Assembly: GCA_007135335.1 (NCBI GenBank) | Contig: SLJB01000073.1 | Span: forward strand, 1-40,228 | Source of the DNA: Balneolaceae bacterium | Lineage (GTDB): Bacteria; Bacteroidota; Rhodothermia; Balneolales; Balneolaceae | Direction of reading: 5' to 3' | Length of the DNA stretch: 40,228 nucleotides | In this document: positions 30,081 to 38,700 of the stretch, one piece after another | How the letters are laid out: every line of letters begins with the position of its first letter | Numbering within the stretch: the first letter of the stretch is position 1 | Program-made: the position numbers and the translations under genes | Notes under the pieces: generated by a model | The model's input: the letters and a program-made list of their open reading frames with translations, nothing else | What the model was told of the DNA's origin: nothing | Databases searched by the model: none

Positions 30081-30986
30081 ATGATAAAGAATATAATCAC
30101 CCTTTTAGTATTAATATCCACAGTATTCTTATTGGCAAATAACAATGCTTTTGCCCAAACTGAGAATGAAGACAAGCTCAGAATCATTGCATTCGGTGCT
30201 CATCCGGACGATTGTGAAATCCGTGCGGGTGGCGTCGCTGCCCTTTGGGCTGAGCAGGGGCATGCTTTCAGGTGCGTTTCTTTAACAAATGGAGATATCG
30301 GCCATTTTGGAATGTCGGGTGGTGAACTTGCACTTCGGCGAGTGAAGGAGGTAGAAGCGGCAGCCGAAATCCTGGGAATTTCAACAAGAGTGTTTGACAT
30401 CCATGATGGTGAATTGATGCCTACCCTTGAAAACAGAAGAGAAGTAGCCAGGGAAATCCGGAACTGGCAGGCCGATATTGTCATGGTTCATCGCCGTTAT
30501 GACTATCATGCAGATCATCGCTATAGTGGTATTTTGGTTGATGATGCCATTATACTGGTTGAGGCTAAGTTTTTTGCCGTTGATACTCCCCCTCTTCCCC
30601 GTAATCCGGTTTATCTCTATTACGATGACCGTTTCGAAAGACCTCTGCCATTTGTACCGGATATTGTTATTGGGATTGATAACGTAGTAGATAAAAAAAG
30701 AGCTGCACTTGAACAGATGCCTTCACAATTTTCAGATAAAGATTCATGGACTTATGGGCGTGCTGAAAACGTGCCGGAAGATGAGGAAACACGTATGCGA
30801 TTGCGTATAGATAACCTGATGAACAGGAATGTAAATATCGCAAATATGTACCGTGAAAACCTGATTGAGTTATATGGTGAAGAAATCGGGAATAGTATTA
30901 CATATGCAGAGGCATTTCAACTATCAGAGTTTGGCAGGCAGGTATCTTTTGAAGAACTTAAGAGACTCTTTCCTATTATCGATTGA
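30081..30986 (+). CDS. PIG-L family deacetylase with Sec signal peptide
   Basis: 301 aa; signal MIKNIITLLVLISTVFLLANNNAFAQ; IIAFGAHPDDCEIRAGG, LTNGDIGHFG, YDYHADHRYSG. Confidence 0.93.
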   Translation: MIKNIITLLVLISTVFLLANNNAFAQTENEDKLRIIAFGAHPDDCEIRAGGVAALWAEQGHAFRCVSLTNGDIGHFGMSGGELALRRVKEVEAAAEILGISTRVFDIHDGELMPTLENRREVAREIRNWQADIVMVHRRYDYHADHRYSGILVDDAIILVEAKFFAVDTPPLPRNPVYLYYDDRFERPLPFVPDIVIGIDNVVDKKRAALEQMPSQFSDKDSWTYGRAENVPEDEETRMRLRIDNLMNRNVNIANMYRENLIELYGEEIGNSITYAEAFQLSEFGRQVSFEELKRLFPIID

Positions 30987-31077
30987 TATAATAAATGTAA
31001 TTGAGGTAAACTTTTCCCGAACCATCTAATTTAAATCTGGAATTATTCCAATTGAAAAAAGGATTAATGGGATCTGA

Positions 31078-31127
31078 ACCACAAATAGTTACGGCTATTT
31101 GATTGAAAGGCAAATAGCGTGTGTGGT
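31078..31127 (+). promoter_or_regulatory. Candidate switchable RNA structure with mutually exclusive hairpins in a 360-bp intra-cluster gap
   Basis: CAAATAG (31082-31088), CTATTTG (31095-31101), CAAATAG (31111-31117), flanked by ACCACA (31078-31083) and TGTGGT (31122-31127). Confidence 0.35.
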
Positions 31128-31346
31128 CAGCGCCCACTGTTCTGCAGGCCCCATTTTTAGAATATATTATTCATAGCAAATTGTAATGTTTTCATTAAAA
31201 GCCGGGATGAGGTGTACCGGAAGTACAGATACTTTCGTGTGCTTTCATTGTCACTTCTCAATAGGGATTTTTTAGCAGTAATTCTGAATAGCTTCAATCC
31301 AAATAAGTCGCATGTGTCTTGCGTGTAAATCATAACGTATAATAAT

Positions 31347-32600
31347 ATGGAACGCAGAAAATTTTTAAAAAAATCACTCCTCTCATTAGGTGCTTTTACC
31401 ATTGTTCCACGGCATGTTCTGGGTGGAAATGGTTTTACAGCCCCGAGTGATCAGCTAACAAAAGCAGTTATTGGTGTGGGAGGAATGGGAAGGGGGCATT
31501 TGAATTATTCCGGTTCCAGGTTAGTTGCGGTTTGTGATGTGGATTCGAACCATCTAAACAGAGCGCTTTCTCTTGCAGGAAACGGTGTGCGTGGTTATCA
31601 CGACTATCGCGAAGTTCTCGAACAGGATGATGTGGATATCGTGCATATTGTTACACCACCGCACTGGCATGGTAAAATGGCTGTTGATGCAGCAAATGCC
31701 GGTAAAGATATTTGGTGTGAAAAACCAATGACGCGGACGATTGGAGAGGGGCGGCAGGTGGTAAATGCTGTAAAAAATAATGGGACAATTTTTCGTTTAA
31801 ATACCTGGTTTCGGTTTCGCGGTAACTTCTACGGAATGGGGACTACGGTAAACCCAATTAAAAAACTGGTAGAAAACGATGTATTCGGCTGGCCTTTAAA
31901 AGTAACTCTCAGTGAAACCACAGGATTTAACTGGAAATTTGACTGGCACGGAAGAACAGACCTGACTCCCCAATGGATTCCGGAATCTCTTGATTATAAT
32001 TTGTGGCTGGGACCGGCACCCTATAAACCCTATCATGAACACAGAGTTCATAGTAATTTTCGGGGATATTGGGATTATGACGGGGGTGGCCTTGGTGATA
32101 TGGGGCAGCATTACATTGACCCGGTTCAGTATATCCTGGATAAAGATCATACAAATCCTATCTATGTGGATGTTGACGCACCACAACAACATCCGGATGC
32201 TGCATCTACATGGAGAAGAATAGAATATACCTACAGTGATGGATGTAAGATTGTACTGGATGGTGAGAACCGTGATAAAGATGCGGCATTTATAGAAGGC
32301 CCCAAAGGAAAACTATATCGAAATTTCCGGTCTGATATTCCCGATATCAGGAAGATTGCGGATTCATTACCTGAACCCAAAACTCAACTCACTGATTTCA
32401 GCAAAGCTGTAAAAGAAAGGAGATCATTTGCTCTGAATGAAATTAACGGCCATAAATCTTGCAATATCGTAAATCTTGGAATCATAGCCGTACGGCTTGG
32501 TCGGCCTCTTGAATTTGACCCTGAAACAGAACTTTTTGTGAATGATGAAGAAGCAAACAGGCTGATCAATCAACCCATGCGTTCCCCCTGGCAGATGTAA
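31347..32600 (+). CDS. Gfo/Idh/MocA family oxidoreductase, Tat-like leader
   Basis: 417 aa; ERRKFLKKSLLSLGAFTIVPRHVLGG; AVIGVGGMGRGH; VTPPHWHGKMAVDAANAGKDIWCEKPMTRTIGEGRQVVNAV. Confidence 0.92.
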   Translation: MERRKFLKKSLLSLGAFTIVPRHVLGGNGFTAPSDQLTKAVIGVGGMGRGHLNYSGSRLVAVCDVDSNHLNRALSLAGNGVRGYHDYREVLEQDDVDIVHIVTPPHWHGKMAVDAANAGKDIWCEKPMTRTIGEGRQVVNAVKNNGTIFRLNTWFRFRGNFYGMGTTVNPIKKLVENDVFGWPLKVTLSETTGFNWKFDWHGRTDLTPQWIPESLDYNLWLGPAPYKPYHEHRVHSNFRGYWDYDGGGLGDMGQHYIDPVQYILDKDHTNPIYVDVDAPQQHPDAASTWRRIEYTYSDGCKIVLDGENRDKDAAFIEGPKGKLYRNFRSDIPDIRKIADSLPEPKTQLTDFSKAVKERRSFALNEINGHKSCNIVNLGIIAVRLGRPLEFDPETELFVNDEEANRLINQPMRSPWQM

Positions 32601-32648
32601 TAATCTGTGGTTACGGCATTATGAATTCACTTTAAATGAACTATTGAT

Positions 32649-35441
32649 ATGAAAAAATTACGCTCAAAATTGTACCTGGGGTTGATCGTTTCCCTTCTTA
32701 TTGTCTCCGGCAAATCTGCTGAAAAAGCTACCGCTCAAACTACACAGCCAGATTATCAAAACGTAATTTATGATGAGGTTACAAGACTCATTGTAAATAT
32801 GCCGGCAGACCAACAGGAAGAGGAGAATTGGGTAAACGAGCAACTTTCTGCATTTGGGGGAGATGCTGTCCGGGCTTTGTCGTCAATGCTGACGGACCCG
32901 ATGGTTGGCAGTGATCTTAAAGCAAGATATGCTCTGAGTAGTTTGGCCAATTTTACAGCCGGTTCTGCATCAAAAAAACAGGCGTTTGAAACGGCTATTT
33001 TGGATGAAATAAAAAAAGACCGCCCAATGGAAGTAAAAAGGTTTCTATTGGAGCAGTTGATATTAACCGGCAGCGAACAATCTGTACCTGCTCTTGAAAC
33101 ATATTTAACTCATGAGAAACTTTATAACAATACATTAAGAGTTTTTCAGACTCTGGGTACATCATCAGCTGCAACTGCCGTAAGAAATACACTGCCTTCT
33201 GTTGAGGGTGAACAAAAAGTTGCAATGATTAAAGCATTGGGCGAGTTCAAAGACAAAGCAGCAACAGAGCAACTGATGGAATTTGCAGCTTCTGATCAGT
33301 GGCCGCTAAAGCGTGTGTCTCTCAATGCACTAGCGAATATAGGGGAACCGGGTTCGTCAGGACATTTTGAAAATGCAATTCAACAGTATGAACAGTTCAG
33401 AGAGTCTGAAATTATCTCTTACTATCTGCATTATGCAAACAGGCTTGCCGATAACGGGTATAAGACTGAAAGCAGCTCAATTACAGATTATTTTTTGGGA
33501 AATGATTTTCCCGGCCACATCAAAAATTCTGCTCTCCATACACGTTTTCAACTTTATGGAGCTGATATCTTAGATGAACTTTTCGAAACTGCCCGGTCAG
33601 CTGATATACTTCGCGCCAAATCCGCCCTGGCGATGATAAATTCTCTGGAAGAATCAGGTGTAACAGAAAGCATAGCGGCTGCACTTGGGTCGGCACCGGA
33701 ATTAAACAAAGTTTATTTCTTAGAAGCGCTGGGTGAGCGCGGCGACAGATCAGCAGCACCCACACTTAGAAATTATATCGATGATGCAAATAACGAAATA
33801 CGAATTGAGGCACTTTATGCACTGTACCAACTGGAGGGGCAAATTGAGCCGGAGCTCGTTATCAGTGTTTTAAATGTGATCGATACAGATAGCGAAGTCC
33901 GGAAAGTGGAAGAACTTCTTCTTCAAATGGACTCTGAATATATTATAACAACCGCTGCAAATGCCCTGCCGGATGCAAACGTACACGCCAAACCTGTTCT
34001 TATTCAATTGCTTACCGTCCGGTTTGCAAACGAACATCGGGAGCTTGTTCGGAATGAGCTGGATGCAGATGACGAAATGGTGCGAATAGCTGCATATCAA
34101 TACATTGCCGGGATGGGAGATGAACAGGATGTGGGTACAATGGCAGATCGGATGGGTCAAAATATCTCTGATGTAGAACGAAATGCATTGCTGGATTCAT
34201 TTGCTGATCTGGTAAACCGTTCAGTACCGGAAACCAACAGGAATGATCTGATCAGCCAATATTACTCTTCAGGTACAACAGATCAGAAAATTCTGATCAT
34301 TCAGACAGTCCCAAAGCTTGAAGGCATCGACAAAGCCGGGATTATAAATAGCGGACTGAATCATGAAAACCGTGAAGTTCAATCTGCTTCTATACGATCA
34401 CTCAGAGAATGGAATAGTGCAGATGCGCTTCCTTTATTGATTCAGGCAGTTTCCATGAGAACGGGTGAGGAACAATTTGCAGTTATCTCGCGCTATGTGC
34501 AACTGGTAAACTCTTTGGACGAGCCTGTTAACCAAAAAGAACAACATCTGCATGAATTATATAATAGCATGCAATCAGAAGAGAGCAGAATAGCTGTTTT
34601 GGAACAATTTGTGCTGGCTGATGATCTTCCGGCACTACAGGCAGTAAGCGTTTACTTTACAAATAGTAGTGAGAATATCCGCAACGTTGCTTATCAAACG
34701 GCATCTGCCCTTTTAATGCCATATTATACAGAAAGTCCTCAGGTATTTAACGGTATAGAAGCAGTTCTTGCTGTTTTACATGAGGATTCAAGAGAGAGCA
34801 TTAGATCAATTATGGCAGAAAAAAGAGAACGCGCCAAAGAAGATTCAGGTGAAGGAGAAAAAGATACAGAGCCGGTATTCGGTTCCTTATTTAATGGTGA
34901 AAATCTTGATGGATGGCAGGTAATAGGAGATCACCAGGATTCGTGGGGTGTGGAAGATGGCCTTTTATATACCGATGGAGTAGGGAGTGGCTGGATATCT
35001 ACTGCAAGCCGATACGATGATTTCATTATTGAATTGGAATACCGGGTGCCCGAAGCAGGTAATAGTGGTTTATTTATCAGGGCACCGCACGAAGGAAGTC
35101 CTGCATATCAGGGTATTGAAATTCAAATTTTGGATGATTATGCAGATCGGTATGCGAATCTGAGGCCGTGGCAATTTACCGGGAGTATCTATTTCCAGCA
35201 GGCACCGTCTAAAAGAGTAACAAAACCTGCAGGTGAATGGCAAACCATGAAAGTACGTGCAGAAGGCCCCAAAATTCAGGTTACTCTCAACGGCGAGCTA
35301 ATCATAAATGCCAATCTTATCAACTATATGGAAAATGTTGATAGCCATCCGGGCCTGGTTAGAAGATCCGGATTTATAGGGCTGCAAAATCATGGAGACA
35401 GGGTGGACTTTCGAAATATTACTATTCGGCCAATAAAGTAA
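32649..35441 (+). CDS. Secreted HEAT-repeat protein with C-terminal DUF1080 (3-keto-disaccharide hydrolase-like) domain
   Basis: 930 aa; signal peptide; repeated alpha-helical HEAT-like units (e.g. DRSAAPTLRNYIDDANNEIRIEALYALYQL); C-terminal FGSLFNGENLDGWQVIGDHQDSWGVEDGLLYTDG...FIIELEYRVPEAGNSGLFIRAPHEG...GIEIQILDDY. Confidence 0.87.
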   Translation: MKKLRSKLYLGLIVSLLIVSGKSAEKATAQTTQPDYQNVIYDEVTRLIVNMPADQQEEENWVNEQLSAFGGDAVRALSSMLTDPMVGSDLKARYALSSLANFTAGSASKKQAFETAILDEIKKDRPMEVKRFLLEQLILTGSEQSVPALETYLTHEKLYNNTLRVFQTLGTSSAATAVRNTLPSVEGEQKVAMIKALGEFKDKAATEQLMEFAASDQWPLKRVSLNALANIGEPGSSGHFENAIQQYEQFRESEIISYYLHYANRLADNGYKTESSSITDYFLGNDFPGHIKNSALHTRFQLYGADILDELFETARSADILRAKSALAMINSLEESGVTESIAAALGSAPELNKVYFLEALGERGDRSAAPTLRNYIDDANNEIRIEALYALYQLEGQIEPELVISVLNVIDTDSEVRKVEELLLQMDSEYIITTAANALPDANVHAKPVLIQLLTVRFANEHRELVRNELDADDEMVRIAAYQYIAGMGDEQDVGTMADRMGQNISDVERNALLDSFADLVNRSVPETNRNDLISQYYSSGTTDQKILIIQTVPKLEGIDKAGIINSGLNHENREVQSASIRSLREWNSADALPLLIQAVSMRTGEEQFAVISRYVQLVNSLDEPVNQKEQHLHELYNSMQSEESRIAVLEQFVLADDLPALQAVSVYFTNSSENIRNVAYQTASALLMPYYTESPQVFNGIEAVLAVLHEDSRESIRSIMAEKRERAKEDSGEGEKDTEPVFGSLFNGENLDGWQVIGDHQDSWGVEDGLLYTDGVGSGWISTASRYDDFIIELEYRVPEAGNSGLFIRAPHEGSPAYQGIEIQILDDYADRYANLRPWQFTGSIYFQQAPSKRVTKPAGEWQTMKVRAEGPKIQVTLNGELIINANLINYMENVDSHPGLVRRSGFIGLQNHGDRVDFRNITIRPIK

Positions 35442-35616
35442 TTTGTGGTGTATAGTTCAGATGATTTTTGCTCATCAGAGCGTGATTTTACTAAAAATGG
35501 AGCAGACCATCATGCTAATTTACGCTGGCAAAATTGGTAGTTCACGTAAGACAATCAGCCTGTATGTTCAATCAACTTTTATCATTTTGAATACAGAACC
35601 CCTCATTTCTTCTATT

Positions 35617-36498
35617 ATGATGAATTCAAAGCTAATTAGAATCCCAAAGTTTGTGCCGGTACTAATAGTGATTTTTGGTTTTCTGTCAGTAAATCAGAAA
35701 CTGTATGCAGAAGCTGACATTATATGGATACCAGCGATAAACGAAGAATATTCCGATACAGAAACGGATACAATTCGAGTTTTAAATTATAATATTCGCT
35801 TTGGTATGGGAATGGATCATGAGGTTGATATCCATAGGATTGCCAGGGTTATACTGGATGCAAATGCAGATATAGTGGCACTGCAGGAGGTGGATGCAGG
35901 TGTTGAGCGGTCATTCAGGTTTGATATCATGAAAATTCTTGAGGGCTATACAGGCCTTGAGGCGATATTCTACAAAAATATTCATCATCAGGGTGGGGAA
36001 TATGGAAACGGCATACTATCCCGATATCCGGTCCAATCAAGCCGAAACTATCATTATGTTGTGGAAGGCAGTAGCGAACAAAGAGGGTTGTTACAAACGG
36101 AGCTATTGATAAACGGTCAAAAAATTGCATTTATGAATACTCATCTGGATCACGGACCCAATGAAATGCTGCGCCTGATGAGTGCAGATCAGATTATAGA
36201 AACAAAAAAAGCCTATCGCGGAATGCCGGTATTGTTAGCCGGAGATATAAATGATATTCCCGGAAGTGAAACTCATTTGAAATTAAGTCAATATTTTGAG
36301 GATGTATGGGATGTGATTGGTGAAGGAGACGGATTTACATTCCGATCGGATGATCCAGACAGGCGAATCGATTACATCTTTTATTCCAATAATTTGGCGG
36401 GAGAAAATACGCGGATCTTAAGACCGGTATCCGTTGACGTGTTAGACACCCAAGCTTCTGATCACCGGCCTGTATTAGCAGTTTTTGTATTAGAGTAA
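35617..36498 (+). CDS. Endonuclease/exonuclease/phosphatase-family protein with signal peptide
   Basis: ORF track begins at TTG 35443; a more plausible start is ATG 35617 (MMNSKLIRIPKFVPVLIVIFGFLSVNQKLYAEA). TIRVLNYNIRFG, IVALQEVD, FMNTHLDH, VLLAGDIND, RIDYIFYS, ASDHRPVLAVF. Confidence 0.9.
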   Translation: MMNSKLIRIPKFVPVLIVIFGFLSVNQKLYAEADIIWIPAINEEYSDTETDTIRVLNYNIRFGMGMDHEVDIHRIARVILDANADIVALQEVDAGVERSFRFDIMKILEGYTGLEAIFYKNIHHQGGEYGNGILSRYPVQSSRNYHYVVEGSSEQRGLLQTELLINGQKIAFMNTHLDHGPNEMLRLMSADQIIETKKAYRGMPVLLAGDINDIPGSETHLKLSQYFEDVWDVIGEGDGFTFRSDDPDRRIDYIFYSNNLAGENTRILRPVSVDVLDTQASDHRPVLAVFVLE

Positions 36499-36615
36499 TT
36501 GTAGTCTGAACTCAGGTTATAAAAAATAAGCTTCAGATACGCCTGACAGATTCATTCGTTTCGATGAAAGCATCGGTGTGAAAATCTCCCTGCACTTTCG
36601 ATTGGTTTGGTCGAT

Positions 36616-38682
36616 TCAATCAGCGTTTTCAGTTAAATAGCCGATCACTTTTTCGAATCCGCTTCTCACATGAGGTGCGGATTCATCCATGAGCCTTCTG
36701 ATCTCATCTGAACCGGCTTCTTCATCAGATTGAGAAAAAAGAATACCGGCTGCCTGAATGGCAACTGCCTCATCAAATTCTGAGAGCTTTCTAAACAGAC
36801 CGGAACGATCGCTTCCGGTTTCGGTTACTAATTCATTTGCATAATCGTACGCGGAACGTTTTGCTCCGCTTCCCTCTTCATCAAGCCAAACGGCACCGGT
36901 TGCTCCGATAACGAGGGGTGTCCACTCGGGTGTATCGGGTTGCCAGGGGCGGCCAATTGGCCAGTACAGTTCTTCAACTCCGGGGCCTGTTGCAATGGCA
37001 ACCAGCCATGAGTTATGCCCGAGGGGATCAAGAGTCCAGCCGCCTGTCCATTTCACTCCGGCCACACCATCATCAGAAATCCGTTCCTCTCTTATTTTGA
37101 TACCGTTTCTGTACAATTCTACGGTTTCGAGTGTGGTCCAGTCAGGTCCCTGAATGGTTACCTCCACACGGATAGAATCCGACGCTGGTGCAACGGTTCC
37201 GGGGCCATAATAACCGTTAACCGAGATCTCCGTAAAAAGTCCCATCCCAATGGTAACTTCTCCATTTACCACGGCCGCCGCGGCGTTGTCGATATCAATA
37301 TTTGCAGGATTGGTTTCATTTGTGCGGATGTAGGTTCTGGATTGCCCGAGAATATAGCGGGTTACATCGTGAGCATCACTGCCGGCAACCGGAGTGATCT
37401 GATAACCCCGGTTGAGCATGGCAAACCAGTCGCGGAAAAGCTGCATCAAATCGGTTTGATGCGCACCTGAATTAATCACCTCCATGGCGTTGAACCGCGG
37501 ATTGAAACGATCACGAAATTGACCTGTGAAGGGGTTGAAATTTTCAGGGCCGAGCGGTCTGAACCCGCGATGAAGATCCCGGCCGTGATTCAAAATCACC
37601 ACGCGAATTCCGGGTGTGGCGTAGATGCTATCAAAAATTTCATCCCAGTTGTCTGCCTGATAGTTAGGGACAGGTGCTTCAGCCGTGGTTGGAAATATGT
37701 TAAAATGGCCGATCCCTGTGGTCACTTCATTACCAACGGCAGGCGTGAAATAGTGCCTGAGGCCCAACTCTGTGGCCACAGGTTCATAATCGATGTGGAT
37801 GTTATGATCGGTTGCGATAGGAAAATCTATTCCTTCACCCGCAATCGTTATCATCCGCTCTTCTACTGAGGCATCCCCGTGCCCTGAATGGGTAAACGTG
37901 TGGGTGTGTGTATCGCTGCTGATGAAACCCGCGGGATGAACCTGCCTGATGATCGCAAGATCGGCACGGATATCAAAATCTTTTTCAATGGTAACAATGG
38001 TGGAATCCACACTGAATTCCATGCCCCGGTTAGCGTAGATCGTATAGATACCCTCGGGCAGCCCAAATTCTGCAAGACCGGATCCCGTATAAACTACCCC
38101 CGGACGAACGGCCATGTAACTGTTGGATGAAGCCCCAACTGTTTGCAGCGATTTTTGTTGATTTACAATGGTGATTCTTGCGGGAGTCAGATCACCGGTG
38201 TCCTGATCAAATACCTGAAGAGAAAGACGGCCTTCATATAAAATTTCATCAGCAGGGCGGTTGATGATAGATACGTCTCCAAGCTGAATGTCATCGGGAG
38301 TAGTATTAACCTGCTGAATCATCAGCCGGTTAATTCCATTCCGAAGAGTGTTTTCAGGAATGGTGAAATAGGCAGTAATGAGGCTCTCATTAGCATGGAG
38401 ATTGCCAAGTGGCACATCATTAAGGGTGATTGCCCAGCGCTGTTTTACATCATTTTGGCGCAGTTTCAGGGTAACGGGTGATGCATTGGCTTCACTGTTG
38501 AAATCAAGAATCAGCCGGTCGCGATTGGCAACCTCGGGATAAAACGACCACTCGCGTTCTGCAGTCGAGCGAATGTGATGAACGTCTCGTTCCAGAATCT
38601 GTACCTGGGCTGATAGCAGTTCCGGCATCAGAAAGCCGGCCATAAAAATGCATAGTAAAATGTTGATTCTTAATGCCGGCAT
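36616..38682 (-). CDS. CehA/McbA-family PHP-type metallohydrolase, secreted
   Basis: 688 aa; signal peptide; HPAGFISSDTHTHTFTHSGHGDASVEERMITIAGEGIDFPIATDHNIHIDY; VVILNHGRDLHRGF; PVAGSDAHDV. Confidence 0.85.
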   Translation of the reverse strand: MPALRINILLCIFMAGFLMPELLSAQVQILERDVHHIRSTAEREWSFYPEVANRDRLILDFNSEANASPVTLKLRQNDVKQRWAITLNDVPLGNLHANESLITAYFTIPENTLRNGINRLMIQQVNTTPDDIQLGDVSIINRPADEILYEGRLSLQVFDQDTGDLTPARITIVNQQKSLQTVGASSNSYMAVRPGVVYTGSGLAEFGLPEGIYTIYANRGMEFSVDSTIVTIEKDFDIRADLAIIRQVHPAGFISSDTHTHTFTHSGHGDASVEERMITIAGEGIDFPIATDHNIHIDYEPVATELGLRHYFTPAVGNEVTTGIGHFNIFPTTAEAPVPNYQADNWDEIFDSIYATPGIRVVILNHGRDLHRGFRPLGPENFNPFTGQFRDRFNPRFNAMEVINSGAHQTDLMQLFRDWFAMLNRGYQITPVAGSDAHDVTRYILGQSRTYIRTNETNPANIDIDNAAAAVVNGEVTIGMGLFTEISVNGYYGPGTVAPASDSIRVEVTIQGPDWTTLETVELYRNGIKIREERISDDGVAGVKWTGGWTLDPLGHNSWLVAIATGPGVEELYWPIGRPWQPDTPEWTPLVIGATGAVWLDEEGSGAKRSAYDYANELVTETGSDRSGLFRKLSEFDEAVAIQAAGILFSQSDEEAGSDEIRRLMDESAPHVRSGFEKVIGYLTENAD

Positions 38683-38700
38683 TTGGTTGTCTCCGTTATA

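Noticed and set aside
31157-31402. 81-aa minus-strand ORF in the 30987-31346 gap as a real gene
   Set aside because: Overlaps the 5' end of the Gfo/Idh/MocA CDS at 31347 and lacks recognisable features; the gap is better treated as noncoding.
35443-35616. N-terminal extension of the EEP ORF (TTG start, 35443)
   Set aside because: The extension is not signal-like; the ATG at 35617 gives a clean signal peptide, so the shorter CDS is preferred.
37015-37470. 151-aa plus-strand ORF
   Set aside because: Antisense to the CehA/McbA-like CDS; no motif support.
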